A DNA stretch of 64,000 nucleotides from Myxococcus flavus (GTDB lineage Bacteria; Myxococcota; Myxococcia; Myxococcales; Myxococcaceae), in assembly GCF_050038885.1 (NCBI RefSeq), contig NZ_CP143624.1, positions 2,666,001 to 2,730,000 of the forward strand. Reading direction: 5' to 3'. This document shows, piece after piece, positions 26,801-33,681 of the stretch. A model generated the notes under the pieces. That model worked only from the letters and a program-made list of their open reading frames with translations. It had not been told where the DNA came from and ran no database searches. Position numbers and translations under genes: made by a program. Within the stretch, counting starts at the first letter, position 1; each line of letters begins with the position of its first letter.

Positions 26801-27039
26801 GTCACACTGATGTCAGCATGACTATAATTGGCACGCATGCTCCCCAATGACACTTCGCCTTCGGCTCCAGCCGTACGCGATCCCCCCACAGGAGGACGAG
26901 GATTGGCTGTCGCCTTTTCGACGGCGGCCTGCACCTCTGCATCTGTCTCAGTATCACCAGCCACCTGTGCGACAGCTAAACCCAGCACTGCAAAAACGAG
27001 CGCGGCCACTCCGCGCACATAAGCGCGATTTCGAATCAT
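20851..27039 (-). CDS. Secreted Rhs/YD-repeat polymorphic toxin
   Basis: A 2062-aa protein with a Sec signal peptide (GVAALVFAVLGLAVAQVAG) and a strong AGGAG ribosome-binding sequence before ATG 27039. The body consists of YD/Rhs repeats (for example YDDFGRLIRVTAPWG, YDALGRVLRVD-type and YDVDGNRTRERQGDF units). The core ends with RYYDAAIGRYFGPDPMLQDP and YAYAHNNPTYYTDSSG, the conserved C-terminal boundary. The tip after it has a hydrophobic stretch (AAVAAAAVGATIATAYIAAK) and a ~100-residue domain with GHAQDKHEQEFEE, VIHLPDDRTAYLDPATETVV and DPKHPDLGTAMRP, resembling BECR-fold RNase toxins. No VgrG or PAAR gene is present. Its GC is clearly lower than the genome, a sign of transfer. Confidence 0.88.
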   Translation of the reverse strand: MIRNRAYVRGVAALVFAVLGLAVAQVAGDTETDAEVQAAVEKATANPRPPVGGSRTAGAEGEVSLGSMRANYSHADISVTGTLGRVNFVRRYAMDTLGQTSDLSERPESAPFGSMKADALGYYRHAAPLQCSGTIESNCAGGMRWGHNFDSWVDYEARRRPCVPGDDLCWENPIFDLTWHVLTPDGEKLSFKACGLSQGNNQPPLPSCFARNHADNDVKLELLNGSSSGFGAAFVLHTPGGRFVYAEPWRDTPGGPAEPGWIRRRLSYVLSPEIEAPGCSLLDPVSSCQRRIATLGYGQACGAADDAVLGAGKTYVTSIEVAGGSKLWLGYDTVNLRDRRQMIHTLADGGISGSVVPQRECVLKQIWLTDAGESAPPTGATPVVSYQYAEGLFEQDAGTSTQVLGGLLEEVLLNAGHGAGTETRLRYEYVEPVLYANGSPSPQPLRTFRVIRNGVFERELIMDSEDGAYVNQSRSGNTKVNLWADNNGRTRSDGGVPYCHPGRFGTPSTLYLGDCWNNQTQHQQIETTMVGDGTGAQVPGVTNTAVMAVRRNSPHGPIRTSNDLQCSGLACSALAPDQRQTAWEVESFNPCRVEPCPPLAHDYFVFATKSVVDVRGTRTVYENALAPEGAGVPPERNGYRPTLPPVEVAAVKEGATLADGSDALLTRNFSYTYGPDYKQRIKDVSGQSVLAQNAIYKVRNHYDEDTGRLKAVIRSGYTSEFDPAQGTWAPELRHIGVFYRDHYTCTVPGGFAQTGYGDAKGRIVEVAGPCAVGHLDAQQCSTSQYSQSPIPMTQYEYWPETASPRLAGRLAVRRVFSRISGDGTCTSPGGVDPKSYLETRFEDYDEYGQLTQMRDANGVVTKFIYAGNVLVETRVADGTPLVSVTKYGYDTGSGSGNWVQHPDGRYEVQCFRAGTTLGSGCVGGTLTDKLQWKATAPYPNGTLYSERLDYSYSGDGKLVGETVRDRHGMVRHQRYYEGDPLGRLTYEAVGSAVPALPSDNRYHQVSLFDGAGNRVGIGAAYQPTSSPLEPLCGGFTPDSNRRHARPASPLCTAFEYDRLNRLSRMMHPEDDTQSEASVTCMSYDAQGNLASVGRADASGACLPAAQHSIRYAYDDFGRLIRVTAPWGTGAGGDPGVYRYGYDTAGNLMFKQTPAMTQESPVKWERTYHDALGRVLRVDVVRADSPNAPQTLYSFGYDDQVVPPPYCPGGTVNPDGPPNVKGRPQVLTDSFGDTWYAYDVHGRPRTHWRVRAQPNQPSRTLDCGRKNDVNHPNRLFYYDASGRLINEVLPGGRPLTYIYHSQSSGMPHRVAEVRAVSWDGERWGSTMTVLKDAQWEPYGGLRSYALNTHLDSSSGSSSWRYVDYLRTAPASVPMSRCNETNIVAGSDFTGRLKALAVSTEAERDAGRYGDIFKRVYTWKADHLVREDTCILETSDVAPETTQYAGAQGEAGFDARGQLRHVSGRPRDMRQYTYDVDGNRTRERQGDFVFLLDYPGDRKGLLRVRRRYACAGGTACSTIVSLNGPVESYQYDADGRVVKKQWADLKNFVGLGEWTFGTALDVPNPALGAVYRSVSDGARTWEYFYDAMGRRRLKLHASGVAEEYFYDGTILLEDWSVTSLVSSSADSIRDEYLWLGGRPVALFKTRVIHGGGRVADFSGECGRHGDDIAPNCGVYYPIFDEIGKPVLMLDGAGLVTGVGDYDAFGHVNRIAQLAESSHPVVLDGEHVQLAESVGLPAPKPGLNVNVRARVGVVRVGDRGAVYLTDDSNVRIQNSSLDGDAGLGAVTPWVDLAGISKVRVHYGEQNVRPGGPIDETAWGVSLDGFEYRRFQTGASPVWTPLRFPGQYHDAETDLFENWNRYYDAAIGRYFGPDPMLQDPAYALNAAQQGMSVPAYAYAHNNPTYYTDSSGKAVPLLLGLACVGGGCEAAVAAAAVGATIATAYIAAKVMPYLSEGGEEGATPTLGESIGNGHAQDKHEQEFEEIDIAREDLPRFIDDIVEAAKVTEGRVIHLPDDRTAYLDPATETVVIHDPKHPDLGTAMRPKNPRTGESTYKRYVRKLREESR

Positions 27040-27104
27040 TCTACACTCCTGAGCAAAACCATTCGGCCTGTTCAACATTCATGTCGGCAATCACCACATT
27101 GTCT

Positions 27105-27509
27105 CTACTTCGCCGGCAATGACGAAGGAAGACACAAAGACTCGTTCCCGCCGGGCGAGGCTGCCGTGCACGTCCAACCATTGGGGCACTCGGACGTCCC
27201 AACACACGGCCGACTGCACAGCCTCGCGCCAGTCGAAACGCGCACACACAGCCCGCTCTCGCACTCGGCTGCCCCATGGGTTGCGCATGACTCAGTCAAC
27301 TTACGCTTAGCCAAGCTTGACCCATCAACTGGCATGGGCTTCCATTCGCGAACCACATTGCCCACCGGGTCTGCAGCTGGCGGCGGCTTCTCTGTCCGCG
27401 CAGCCTCCTGCGAACACCCTAGAGCCAGAACCCCAAAAAACCAGACAAGGCTGCCCACAGTTGACAGTCGAAACTGTCCCTGCCTCTTCCTGTAGCCTGA
27501 ACGCCGCAT
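27105..27509 (-). CDS. Cys-rich lipoprotein upstream of the Rhs gene
   Basis: A 134-aa lipoprotein: basic N-terminus (MRRSGYRKRQGQFRL), hydrophobic segment SLVWFFGVLALGC with lipobox LALGC, a Pro/Glu linker, and a C-terminal module with eight Cys (ESCATHGAAECESGLCV and CSRPCVGTSECPNGWTC) typical of small myxobacterial disulfide-rich domains. An AAGGGG sequence precedes the ATG. It ends 65 bases before the Rhs start on the same strand, so the lipoprotein, Rhs and immunity genes form one probable operon; a surface anchor or delivery role for Rhs is speculation. Confidence 0.7.
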   Translation of the reverse strand: MRRSGYRKRQGQFRLSTVGSLVWFFGVLALGCSQEAARTEKPPPAADPVGNVVREWKPMPVDGSSLAKRKLTESCATHGAAECESGLCVRVSTGARLCSRPCVGTSECPNGWTCTAASPGGNESLCLPSSLPAK

Positions 27510-28408
27510 CGCCGAGCACCCCTTGGGCACATTTGAGAGCCCCCATTCATACCGCATGTCAGACATACATGTCCACGAGTGAACATCGGCGCGCAAAGCA
27601 CGAAAAATCCGAAAAACACGCAAACTAACACACTCTAAGTTTTAGAAGAAAACAAACCCAAAGTGCACAAGAGAGTGACCGCTCGCCTTAGCAAGGACAA
27701 GCATCATCCGAGGCTTGACGACTCACCTGGGGAACCGTCCTGGTTCGCGCGTTCCGATTGGAAGATGCCCCCATGGAAGACGCCTGCATAGCCCGCTGAG
27801 TGCCGATGAGAATCAAGGCAATTGCCGGTTGCGCAGACTCATTGGGTGCCCTTCGCTTCCTCCGCGGAAGAGTTGGCCGACATTGCGCAGGCAACCAAGT
27901 GACGTTGGCGGCTCCTACACAAGACGACACGCCCTCTCTACGCGGCGGACCGGCACGCAAAGAACCTGGAATGCAAAGGCTTGAGCGTTCCGCCGCAAGG
28001 AGCACCAGGCCCCCCAAACTCAGGCAGTCCATTGCGACGACGCTGCCGTGCACAGCGTGTCGACTGCTGACAAATGTCCCCTGCCGTTGAAGGCCCTGCC
28101 AATACCCAGATGAACAAAGACTTGGAGCGCTCGGAGGTAGCGGTCGCCACTTTGAGCGCCGAGCCCTTGACAGCGATGGCTTGGTGGTGCGCGACCAGGT
28201 GCGAGTCGCCGCGGCATTCACTTCCGATTTCCGCGTGGCAGCAGGGAGGCCTCCTACGTATCTCATTCCCTCCGAGCCAACATGGCCGTGCCCGAGCCCC
28301 TCTTCCGAGTCGTCCTGGACACCTACGGCGCCTCACTCGAGCAAGTCTCAAGAAACCTTTGTCGGCCTGTTTTGCCTGAGACGCTCGGCGGGTGGGGTGC
28401 CCGTGACG
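27510..28408. other. Region without a confident gene (promoter side of the Rhs island)
   Basis: About 900 bases. Open frames of 100-190 codons exist on both strands but have no ribosome-binding sequence, no family resemblance and atypical third-position composition. It may contain decayed sequence marking the island edge, plus the promoter for the lipoprotein-Rhs unit near 27520-27660, which is AT-richer than its surroundings. Confidence 0.5.
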
Positions 28409-29416
28409 TCAAGGTTCGGCAGGGGGCAGTGGCCGGAAGACGCGGAAGAGCAGCACCAGCGAGGGCACCACCGCGGCCGTGCCCACCCCCAGCGCCACCA
28501 GCAGCAATCGCTGCGCGCCAGGACTCGCCGCCGCGCCTTGCAGCGTGACGTCCGGCACCACCAGATACGGGTGCTGCGAGGCCGCCCACCCCAGCACGAT
28601 GAGCCCCGCCTGGAGCGCCGCGGCGACGCGGGCCCACCGGAAGCGCCGCGTCCACAGCAGCGCGAAGGCCGCCACGGCCGCCACCGCCGTGCCCACGTGC
28701 AGCGTCAGCGCGAAGGGCGAGCGCAGCAACCCCTCCCAGACGCGGGGCGCCCCGTCCCTCGCCAGCAGCAACACCGCCAGCGCCGCTGCGAACACGGCCA
28801 CGCCTGCCCCCAGCGCGCGGCGGCGGAAGTCCTCGCGCAGCGCCGTGGAGGGGGCTTCGTGGGTGAGGTACACCGCCGCCAGGAAGGCGAAGAGACACAG
28901 CGCCAGTACGCCCACCGCCAACGAGAAGGGCGTCAGCCACGACGCGAAGAAGCCGCTCACCACCGCGCGGCCCTCGACGCGAATGTCCCCGCCCACCACC
29001 GCGCCCACGCACATCCCCAGCAAGAGGGGCGCGATGACGCTCGCGCCGCTGAAGACGAGCCCCCACTGCCGCTGCACCGTGTCCCCGCGCGTGTCGTAGG
29101 CCCGGAAGGTGAAGGCCGCGCCGCGGAACACGATGCCCAGCAGCAGCAACGTCAGCGGCACGTGCAGCGCCACGCTCAGCACCGCGAAGGCGCGCGGGAA
29201 GCCGGCGAACAGCAGCACCACCCCGACGATGAGCCAGATGTGATTCACCTCCCACACGGGGCCGATGGCGCGGGCGATGAGCGCGCACTGCTCCGCCTTG
29301 CGCGGCCCCGACGCCAGCAAATCCCACACACCTCCGCCAAAGTCCGCGCCACCGAAGAGCGCGTAGAGGACGAAGGTCCCCGCCACCGCGAAGCCCAGAA
29401 TCGCGTCAATGGACAT
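28409..29416 (-). CDS. cydB: Cytochrome bd ubiquinol oxidase subunit II
   Basis: A 335-aa membrane protein with CydB landmarks: N-terminal LYALFGGADFGGGVWDLLAS (the conserved GGADFGGG), GPVWEVNHIWLIVGVVLLFAGF, FRGAAFTFRAYD and the central YLTHEAPS-type loop; eight or so transmembrane segments. With CydA it forms the high-affinity, NO- and cyanide-tolerant quinol oxidase. Its ATG lies inside the 3' end of a repeat-derived small ORF that separates it from cydA. Confidence 0.95.
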   Translation of the reverse strand: MSIDAILGFAVAGTFVLYALFGGADFGGGVWDLLASGPRKAEQCALIARAIGPVWEVNHIWLIVGVVLLFAGFPRAFAVLSVALHVPLTLLLLGIVFRGAAFTFRAYDTRGDTVQRQWGLVFSGASVIAPLLLGMCVGAVVGGDIRVEGRAVVSGFFASWLTPFSLAVGVLALCLFAFLAAVYLTHEAPSTALREDFRRRALGAGVAVFAAALAVLLLARDGAPRVWEGLLRSPFALTLHVGTAVAAVAAFALLWTRRFRWARVAAALQAGLIVLGWAASQHPYLVVPDVTLQGAAASPGAQRLLLVALGVGTAAVVPSLVLLFRVFRPLPPAEP

Positions 29417-29595
29417 GGGTCACTCCTGTCCGCGCTCTGCCCTGCAAGAGCAGCAGCGCTCCCACCACCGTGAAGCTCCCCACCGCGTCAGTGGACATGG
29501 GCCGCTCCTTCCAGCGCGCGCCCTGCCAAGGAGGCAGCGTTCCCACCACCGCGAAGCCCAGAATCGCGTCAGTGGACATGGGCCGCTCCTTCCAG
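29386..29595. repeat. Three tandem copies of the cydB translation-start region
   Basis: The segment around each start (ATG TCC A(C/T)T GAC GCG ...) occurs around 29416, 29498 and 29579, period about 82 bases, each copy followed by sequence encoding variants of FAVVGT/FTVVGA. The two upstream copies also share the AAGGAGCGGCCC ribosome-binding context with the cydA end. Divergence between copies is moderate. Confidence 0.8.
29406..29579 (-). CDS. 57-aa repeat-derived ORF between cydA and cydB
   Basis: A small open frame whose ATG overlaps the cydA stop by 11 bases and whose stop overlaps the cydB ATG in the same way. Its N-terminus (MSTDAILGFAVVGT) copies the first codons of CydB (MSIDAILGFAVAGT), and a second copy (MSTDAVGSFTVVGALLLLQG) follows in frame. 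It arose from tandem duplication of the cydA-cydB junction. It could be a translational relay that keeps coupling between the two genes, or a small hydrophobic peptide reminiscent in size and position of CydX-type subunits; there is no sequence match to CydX. Confidence 0.5.
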   Translation of the reverse strand: MSTDAILGFAVVGTLPPWQGARWKERPMSTDAVGSFTVVGALLLLQGRARTGVTHVH

Positions 29596-30912
29596 TTCGC
29601 CGCGCTCCCGCCGGGGCAGCGTGCCCGCCACCTGCCGCGCGAGCAGGAACACCACCGTCACGCCCAGGAACAGGTACACGGCGGTGAAGGTCCAGAAGGG
29701 CGCCGCCAGGTGCGGCACCGGCGTCACCGCGTCCGCCGTGCGCATGACCCCGCGCAGAATCCACGGCTGCCGTCCCCACTCGGTGACGAGCCAGCCGGCC
29801 TCCATGGCCACCACGCCAAGCGGCCCCGACAGCAGCCACGCCCACATCCACCTGCGCCCGTGCGGCCACGCCTTCTTCCGCCACCGCCAGCCCAGCGTCG
29901 CCAGGGCCAGCAGCGCCATGGCGCTCCCCGTCCCCACCATGAGCTGGAAGGCCACGTGGACCTTCGCCACCGGCGGCCACTCATCGCGAGGAAAGGCGTT
30001 GAGCCCCTTCACCTCCGCGTCCGGGTCCGCGAAGGCCAGAATCGACAGGCCCTTGGGGATGTCCAGCGCGTAGGGCACCTCGCCCGTCTCCACGTTGGGA
30101 AGTCCGCCCATCCGCAGCGGCGCGCCGCGCTCCGTCTCGAACTGGCCCTCCATCGCCGCCAGCTTCACCGGCTGCGCCTTCGCCACGTGCTTGGCGGACA
30201 GGTCCCCCACCAGCGGCTGGAGCAAGGCGGTGACACACGCCAGCGGCAACGCCACCGACAGCGCCTTCTTGTGGAAGGCCGCGCCCGGGTGGCGCAGCAG
30301 CACGAAGGCGTGGATGCCCGCCATGGCGAAGGCGCTCGCCTGGTAGCAAGAGAGCAGCACATGCGCCGTCTGGTACTGCCAGCCCGGGCTGAACATGGCC
30401 ACCAGCGGCTGCACGTCCACGGGCCCCGCCGCCGACGGCGTGAAGCCCGACGGGTGGTTCATGAACGTGTTCACCAGCGTGACGAAGAAGGCGCTGGCGG
30501 CGCCGCTCACCGCCACCATGACGCCGGAGAACAGGTGCAGCCCCGGCGACACCCGCTCCCGCCCGTACAGGTAGATGCCCAGGAAGATGGCCTCGGTGAA
30601 GAAGGCCACCCCTTCCAGGCTGAAGGGCAGCCCTATCACCTCGCCGTATTGCCCCATGAACTCCGGCCACAGCAGGCCCAGCTCGAAGGACAGCACCGTG
30701 CCGCTCACCGCGCCCACCGCGAAGAGGATGGCCGTCCCCTTCGCCAGCTTCTGGCTCAACTTCCGGTAGTCCGCGTCACCGGTGCGCCGGTGCTTCCAGT
30801 CACTGAGCACCATGAGGACGGGGAGCGCCACCCCCGCCGCCGCGAAGACGATGTGGAACGCGAGCGACAAGCCCATCTGCGCCCGCGCGTAGAGCAGGTC
30901 CGTCATGGGCAT
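29569..30912 (-). CDS. cydA: Cytochrome bd ubiquinol oxidase subunit I
   Basis: A 447-aa membrane protein carrying haems b558, b595 and d. Motifs: LYARAQMGLSLAFHIVFAAA with the haem-ligand His near the N-terminus, the conserved GLPFSLEGVAFFTEAIFLGI region, and GWLVTEWGRQPWILRGVMRT, diagnostic for CydA. The quinol-binding Q-loop is the short form. It starts at ATG 30912 or 30906, 30 bases after the upstream gene; the short gap is AT-rich. The last codons lie in the first of the tandem start repeats. Confidence 0.95.
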   Translation of the reverse strand: MPMTDLLYARAQMGLSLAFHIVFAAAGVALPVLMVLSDWKHRRTGDADYRKLSQKLAKGTAILFAVGAVSGTVLSFELGLLWPEFMGQYGEVIGLPFSLEGVAFFTEAIFLGIYLYGRERVSPGLHLFSGVMVAVSGAASAFFVTLVNTFMNHPSGFTPSAAGPVDVQPLVAMFSPGWQYQTAHVLLSCYQASAFAMAGIHAFVLLRHPGAAFHKKALSVALPLACVTALLQPLVGDLSAKHVAKAQPVKLAAMEGQFETERGAPLRMGGLPNVETGEVPYALDIPKGLSILAFADPDAEVKGLNAFPRDEWPPVAKVHVAFQLMVGTGSAMALLALATLGWRWRKKAWPHGRRWMWAWLLSGPLGVVAMEAGWLVTEWGRQPWILRGVMRTADAVTPVPHLAAPFWTFTAVYLFLGVTVVFLLARQVAGTLPRRERGELEGAAHVH

Positions 30913-30942
30913 CAGAATGGTTTATGTCTGATTTTTACGCTT

Positions 30943-31461
30943 TTATCTATTCTTATAAATGCCCTCAGCGGAAGCGGGGACGCGGCGCGCGGGAACCAGC
31001 GTCACCACGGCGTTTCGTGCCACGGCGGAGGCCAGGGCGCTGGCGAAGATGAGGACGAGCTTGCGCCCCAGCTCGACGCCCAGCGGGCGCTGCTCCGCGC
31101 TGGAGGCCAGGCGGTCCGGGTGCTCCCAGGCCCGCGTCAGCGCCTTGCGGCGCTTGCGGCGCAGGATCTCGTCGCGATGCCGCGCGCGGTAGATGGCGAA
31201 GCCCACGCCCAGCCCCACCACCGTCAGCGCGACGGCACCCACGGCCATCAGCTCGGTGCGGTGCTGCTGAGCATGGTAGCGCACGTCGAGCGCGCGCTCA
31301 CGCCGCCGGTCCAGCTCCGCCAGCGTCAGCAGCAGCTCGTCGCGGATGCGGTCCGCGGTCTCCTCCACCTGCTTCCGGTCGCCCATGCCCCGGGTGATGC
31401 GGTGCTCCTCGCGCCGCTCGATTTCCACGGACGCGCCCGATTCGCGGCCATCACCGTTCAT
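30943..31461 (-). CDS. Membrane protein of unknown function paired with holin-like protein
   Basis: A 172-aa protein with an N-terminal charged helical part (DRKQVEETADRIRDELLLTL and AELDRRRERALDVRYHAQQH), one clear transmembrane segment (LMAVGAVALTVVGLGVGFAIY) and a basic linker plus a second hydrophobic region near the C-terminus (LVLIFASALASAVARNAVVT). It overlaps the preceding holin-like gene by four bases (ATGA), so they are co-translated. DUF3618-type proteins often stand in this position, but I cannot confirm membership. Confidence 0.65.
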   Translation of the reverse strand: MNGDGRESGASVEIERREEHRITRGMGDRKQVEETADRIRDELLLTLAELDRRRERALDVRYHAQQHRTELMAVGAVALTVVGLGVGFAIYRARHRDEILRRKRRKALTRAWEHPDRLASSAEQRPLGVELGRKLVLIFASALASAVARNAVVTLVPARRVPASAEGIYKNR

Positions 31462-31910
31462 TGCAGCGTCTCCCGCGTGAGGTGGTAGTCCGTCTTCAGC
31501 CGTTCCTGGGTATGTGGCAGGGGCTTCCTGGGCACGCGCTTGCTGCCCACGAAGAGCAGCCCTCCGGCGATGGCCAGCAGCACCACGCCCACCACCAGCA
31601 CGCCCAGCGCCTGGGCCATGGGCAGCGCCAGCCCCAGGGCGACGAAGAGGACCGCCAGGGAGGTGAGCGCCAGGACGGCGCCTGCCCCCAGCAGGATGCC
31701 CGCGGTGCGCGCGGCCTTCAGCTCCTCACGCAGCTCCTTCTTCGCGTGCATCACCTCTGCGCGCACCAGCAGGCGGGTCTCCGCCAAGGCATGCCGGATG
31801 AGCTCCGCCGTGGAGAGCGTCTCCAGTTGACTTCGCTCCAGGCGTTCCGATTCGAGGTCCACGACGTGCGCCTCCTGCGCTGAGTCCGCGGACCACACGT
31901 GCGCTCCCAT
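31458..31910 (-). CDS. Putative holin-superfamily (Holin-X/DUF1469-like) membrane protein
   Basis: A 150-aa protein: N-terminal soluble helix (LSTAELIRHALAETRLLVRA, then EVMHAKKELREELKAARTAG) followed by two transmembrane helices (ILLGAGAVLALTSLAVLFVA and ALGVLVVGVVLLAIAGGLLF). This arrangement matches the widespread Holin-X/PF07332 family of chromosomal, non-phage membrane proteins of unknown role. Start at 31910 is chosen over 31946 because it is the first Met with plausible spacing. It forms a pair with the next gene and possibly a longer unit with cydAB, 30 bases beyond. Confidence 0.7.
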   Translation of the reverse strand: MGAHVWSADSAQEAHVVDLESERLERSQLETLSTAELIRHALAETRLLVRAEVMHAKKELREELKAARTAGILLGAGAVLALTSLAVLFVALGLALPMAQALGVLVVGVVLLAIAGGLLFVGSKRVPRKPLPHTQERLKTDYHLTRETLQ

Positions 31911-32025
31911 GCCAGCCTGGCATCCTTGCGGCCCGCTCCTTCGCACAAGGTGGGCAGGACGCTCCCTCCAGTGAAGTCCCGGGGGAGTGCACCTCGACGT
32001 CTGCCCGCCTGCCCGGCCTGCGCGC

Positions 32026-33054
32026 TCAGCGGCGGCGGCGGTGCGCCAGGGCGGTGGCCAGCGTCTCGCGGACCTGGTGGGCGCGGAACAGACGGTCCGC
32101 CGTGTCCATCAGGTTCTCCGCGTACAGCACCTGCTTGCGCAGCCGCGCGGGAATGGCCCGCGTGCCCAGGTGGGCCCCCAGCAGGGCGCCCGTCAGCGCG
32201 GCGGCCACGTCCGCCTCTCCGCCGCAGCGCAGCGTGAGGGCCACCGCCTCGCGGAAGTCGTGCGGCACCTTGAGGGTGGCGTACAGCGAGGTCAACAGCA
32301 CCGGCACCACGTGGGGCGGCAGGCCGTCCACGCCCTTCAGCTCGCTGGGAGGCACGCCCACCTTGCGCAGCTGCGACAGCGCGCGCGTCGTGTCCCAGGT
32401 CAGCAGCCGCGGCAGGTACCGCACCTCCTCGGCCAGGCCCTTGTCGTGCACGGCCGCCGCCAGCGACAGCTCCTCGCAGAAGGCCGCGGGCGTCAGCGGC
32501 TCCTCCTCCATGCCCAGCGCCGCGGCCTGCGCGAAGGCCGCCGCGGCAGCGGCGCAGACCGGGTCCTTGTGGGTGATGACGGTGAGCACGCCCGCGTCGT
32601 GAGGCAGGCGCGCGCGGTGGCCGCTCTCCAGCAGCCCCACCACCAGCGCGCGGCTCAGCACCGAGTGACAGCGCGTGCCCAGCGACGCGCCCGCGCTCAT
32701 CCACGGCACGCCGCCGGCCAGCCGCTGCAGCGCGTCCGCGAGGCTCTTGGGCGGCTGGAGGATGATGCCCTCCTGCCACAGCCACGCCAGGTGCGCCGCC
32801 GCGCTGCGCCCGTCCACCTTGCCCTCGCGAATGACGCTCTCCGCGGCCGCGAGCAAAAGCTGCGTGTCGTCGCTGAACTGGCCCTTGGCGAACTTGCCGC
32901 GCGGGCGGGGCGCGAAGTCCTCGGCAAGGCCAGGCAGCCGCGCGAGGCTCGCCGGCGGGATGCCGCGCAGCGGAAAGCCGAGCGCATCGCCGATGGCGAG
33001 CCCCACGAACGCCGCATGGAACCTGTCCTGGCGCTCGGCGGGAGTCAGCGACAT
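32026..33054 (-). CDS. ADP-ribosylglycohydrolase-family protein
   Basis: A 342-aa protein of the DraG/ARH fold. The N-terminal FVGLAIGDALGFPLRG and FSDDTQLLLAAAESVI carry the metal-binding GD and DDT motifs; the C-terminal signature normally GGDTDT-x-A-x-I-G is here GGEADVAAALTGALLGAHLG, so one metal-ligand Asp is replaced by Glu or Ala. Enzymes of this family remove ADP-ribose from Arg, Ser or other targets; the change makes the activity uncertain. The gene appears monocistronic. Confidence 0.85.
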   Translation of the reverse strand: MSLTPAERQDRFHAAFVGLAIGDALGFPLRGIPPASLARLPGLAEDFAPRPRGKFAKGQFSDDTQLLLAAAESVIREGKVDGRSAAAHLAWLWQEGIILQPPKSLADALQRLAGGVPWMSAGASLGTRCHSVLSRALVVGLLESGHRARLPHDAGVLTVITHKDPVCAAAAAAFAQAAALGMEEEPLTPAAFCEELSLAAAVHDKGLAEEVRYLPRLLTWDTTRALSQLRKVGVPPSELKGVDGLPPHVVPVLLTSLYATLKVPHDFREAVALTLRCGGEADVAAALTGALLGAHLGTRAIPARLRKQVLYAENLMDTADRLFRAHQVRETLATALAHRRRR

Positions 33055-33420
33055 GGGGTCGTGGAGATTAACCGAGGCTCAGGCCCGGACGGCCAGCGAG
33101 AAAGGAGAGAAACGCGTGAAACATCCGCGAGCCTGGACGGGAAGATTCATGCCGGGACTTGACGAGCGCGAGGCAACCGTCCTCGAACATCCACACGCAA
33201 TCTTCACCGTCCACCCTCCATCCCTCGCGTCTCGTGGATCGCAACGCGGGGTGGGGTGACTACCGCAACCAACACACGCGCGGCAAGCGCTGGTCGGTGC
33301 ACGCATCCGCGCACCTGTACACGTGTCCAACTCTCGAAGCTTCGTGCACGGTGCGCATGGCGCACGAGGGACGCGCAGGTGGCACCGGCGCGCGGGTGTC
33401 AGCACACGCGCGCCACGACT
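33055..33420. other. Intergenic region without recognised feature
   Basis: About 370 bases between the start side of the glycohydrolase gene and the 3' end of the NsrR operon. I see no supported ORF, hairpin or operator; it probably holds the promoter of the leftward glycohydrolase gene close to 33060-33120. Confidence 0.5.
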
Positions 33421-33681
33421 TCATGCGCCGTCACGTCCCAGGTTGACGACGGCTTGCAGCCGCGCCATCACGGCTTGTGCGCCCTGGTGCAGGTGCGTGC
33501 CATCCCAGAGCGCGGGCGTGGTGTGGCCTCCGTGCCGGCGCCAGTCCGCCGCTGCTTCCTCGAAGGCCACGTTGCGGAAGCGCACGCGGTCCTCCAGCGC
33601 GTAGTCCACGATGTAGCGCCGCGCCTGCGCGGAAGGTGCATCCGCGATGCGATGAAACAGCTCGAGCGTGCCCGACATCAT
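33421..33681 (-). CDS. Glutaredoxin-like protein lacking CxxC
   Basis: An 86-aa protein (LFHRIADAPSAQARRYIVDY) with thioredoxin-fold features of the glutaredoxin/GST-N type: the residue pattern VRFRNVAFEEAAADW, then the cis-Pro motif TTPALWDGTHLHQGAQAVMA. The position of the redox motif is occupied by ADAPSA, so no catalytic Cys is present. Its ATGATG overlaps the NsrR stop, hence it is co-translated as the last gene of the haemoglobin-reductase-NsrR operon and may take part in nitrosative-stress handling. Confidence 0.6.
   Translation of the reverse strand: MMSGTLELFHRIADAPSAQARRYIVDYALEDRVRFRNVAFEEAAADWRRHGGHTTPALWDGTHLHQGAQAVMARLQAVVNLGRDGA

Noticed and set aside
20851..27039. Type VI secretion Rhs effector
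   Set aside because: A Sec signal peptide is present and no VgrG, PAAR or T6SS genes are in the window; secretion by another route is more likely.
27688..28351. ORFs of 137-192 codons on both strands next to the Rhs island
   Set aside because: No ribosome site, no recognisable family and mutual overlap; no frame is clearly better than the others.
29409..29687. 93-codon frame on the plus strand across the cyd repeats
   Set aside because: Antisense reading of the triplicated start region; repetitive His/Arg product without ribosome site.
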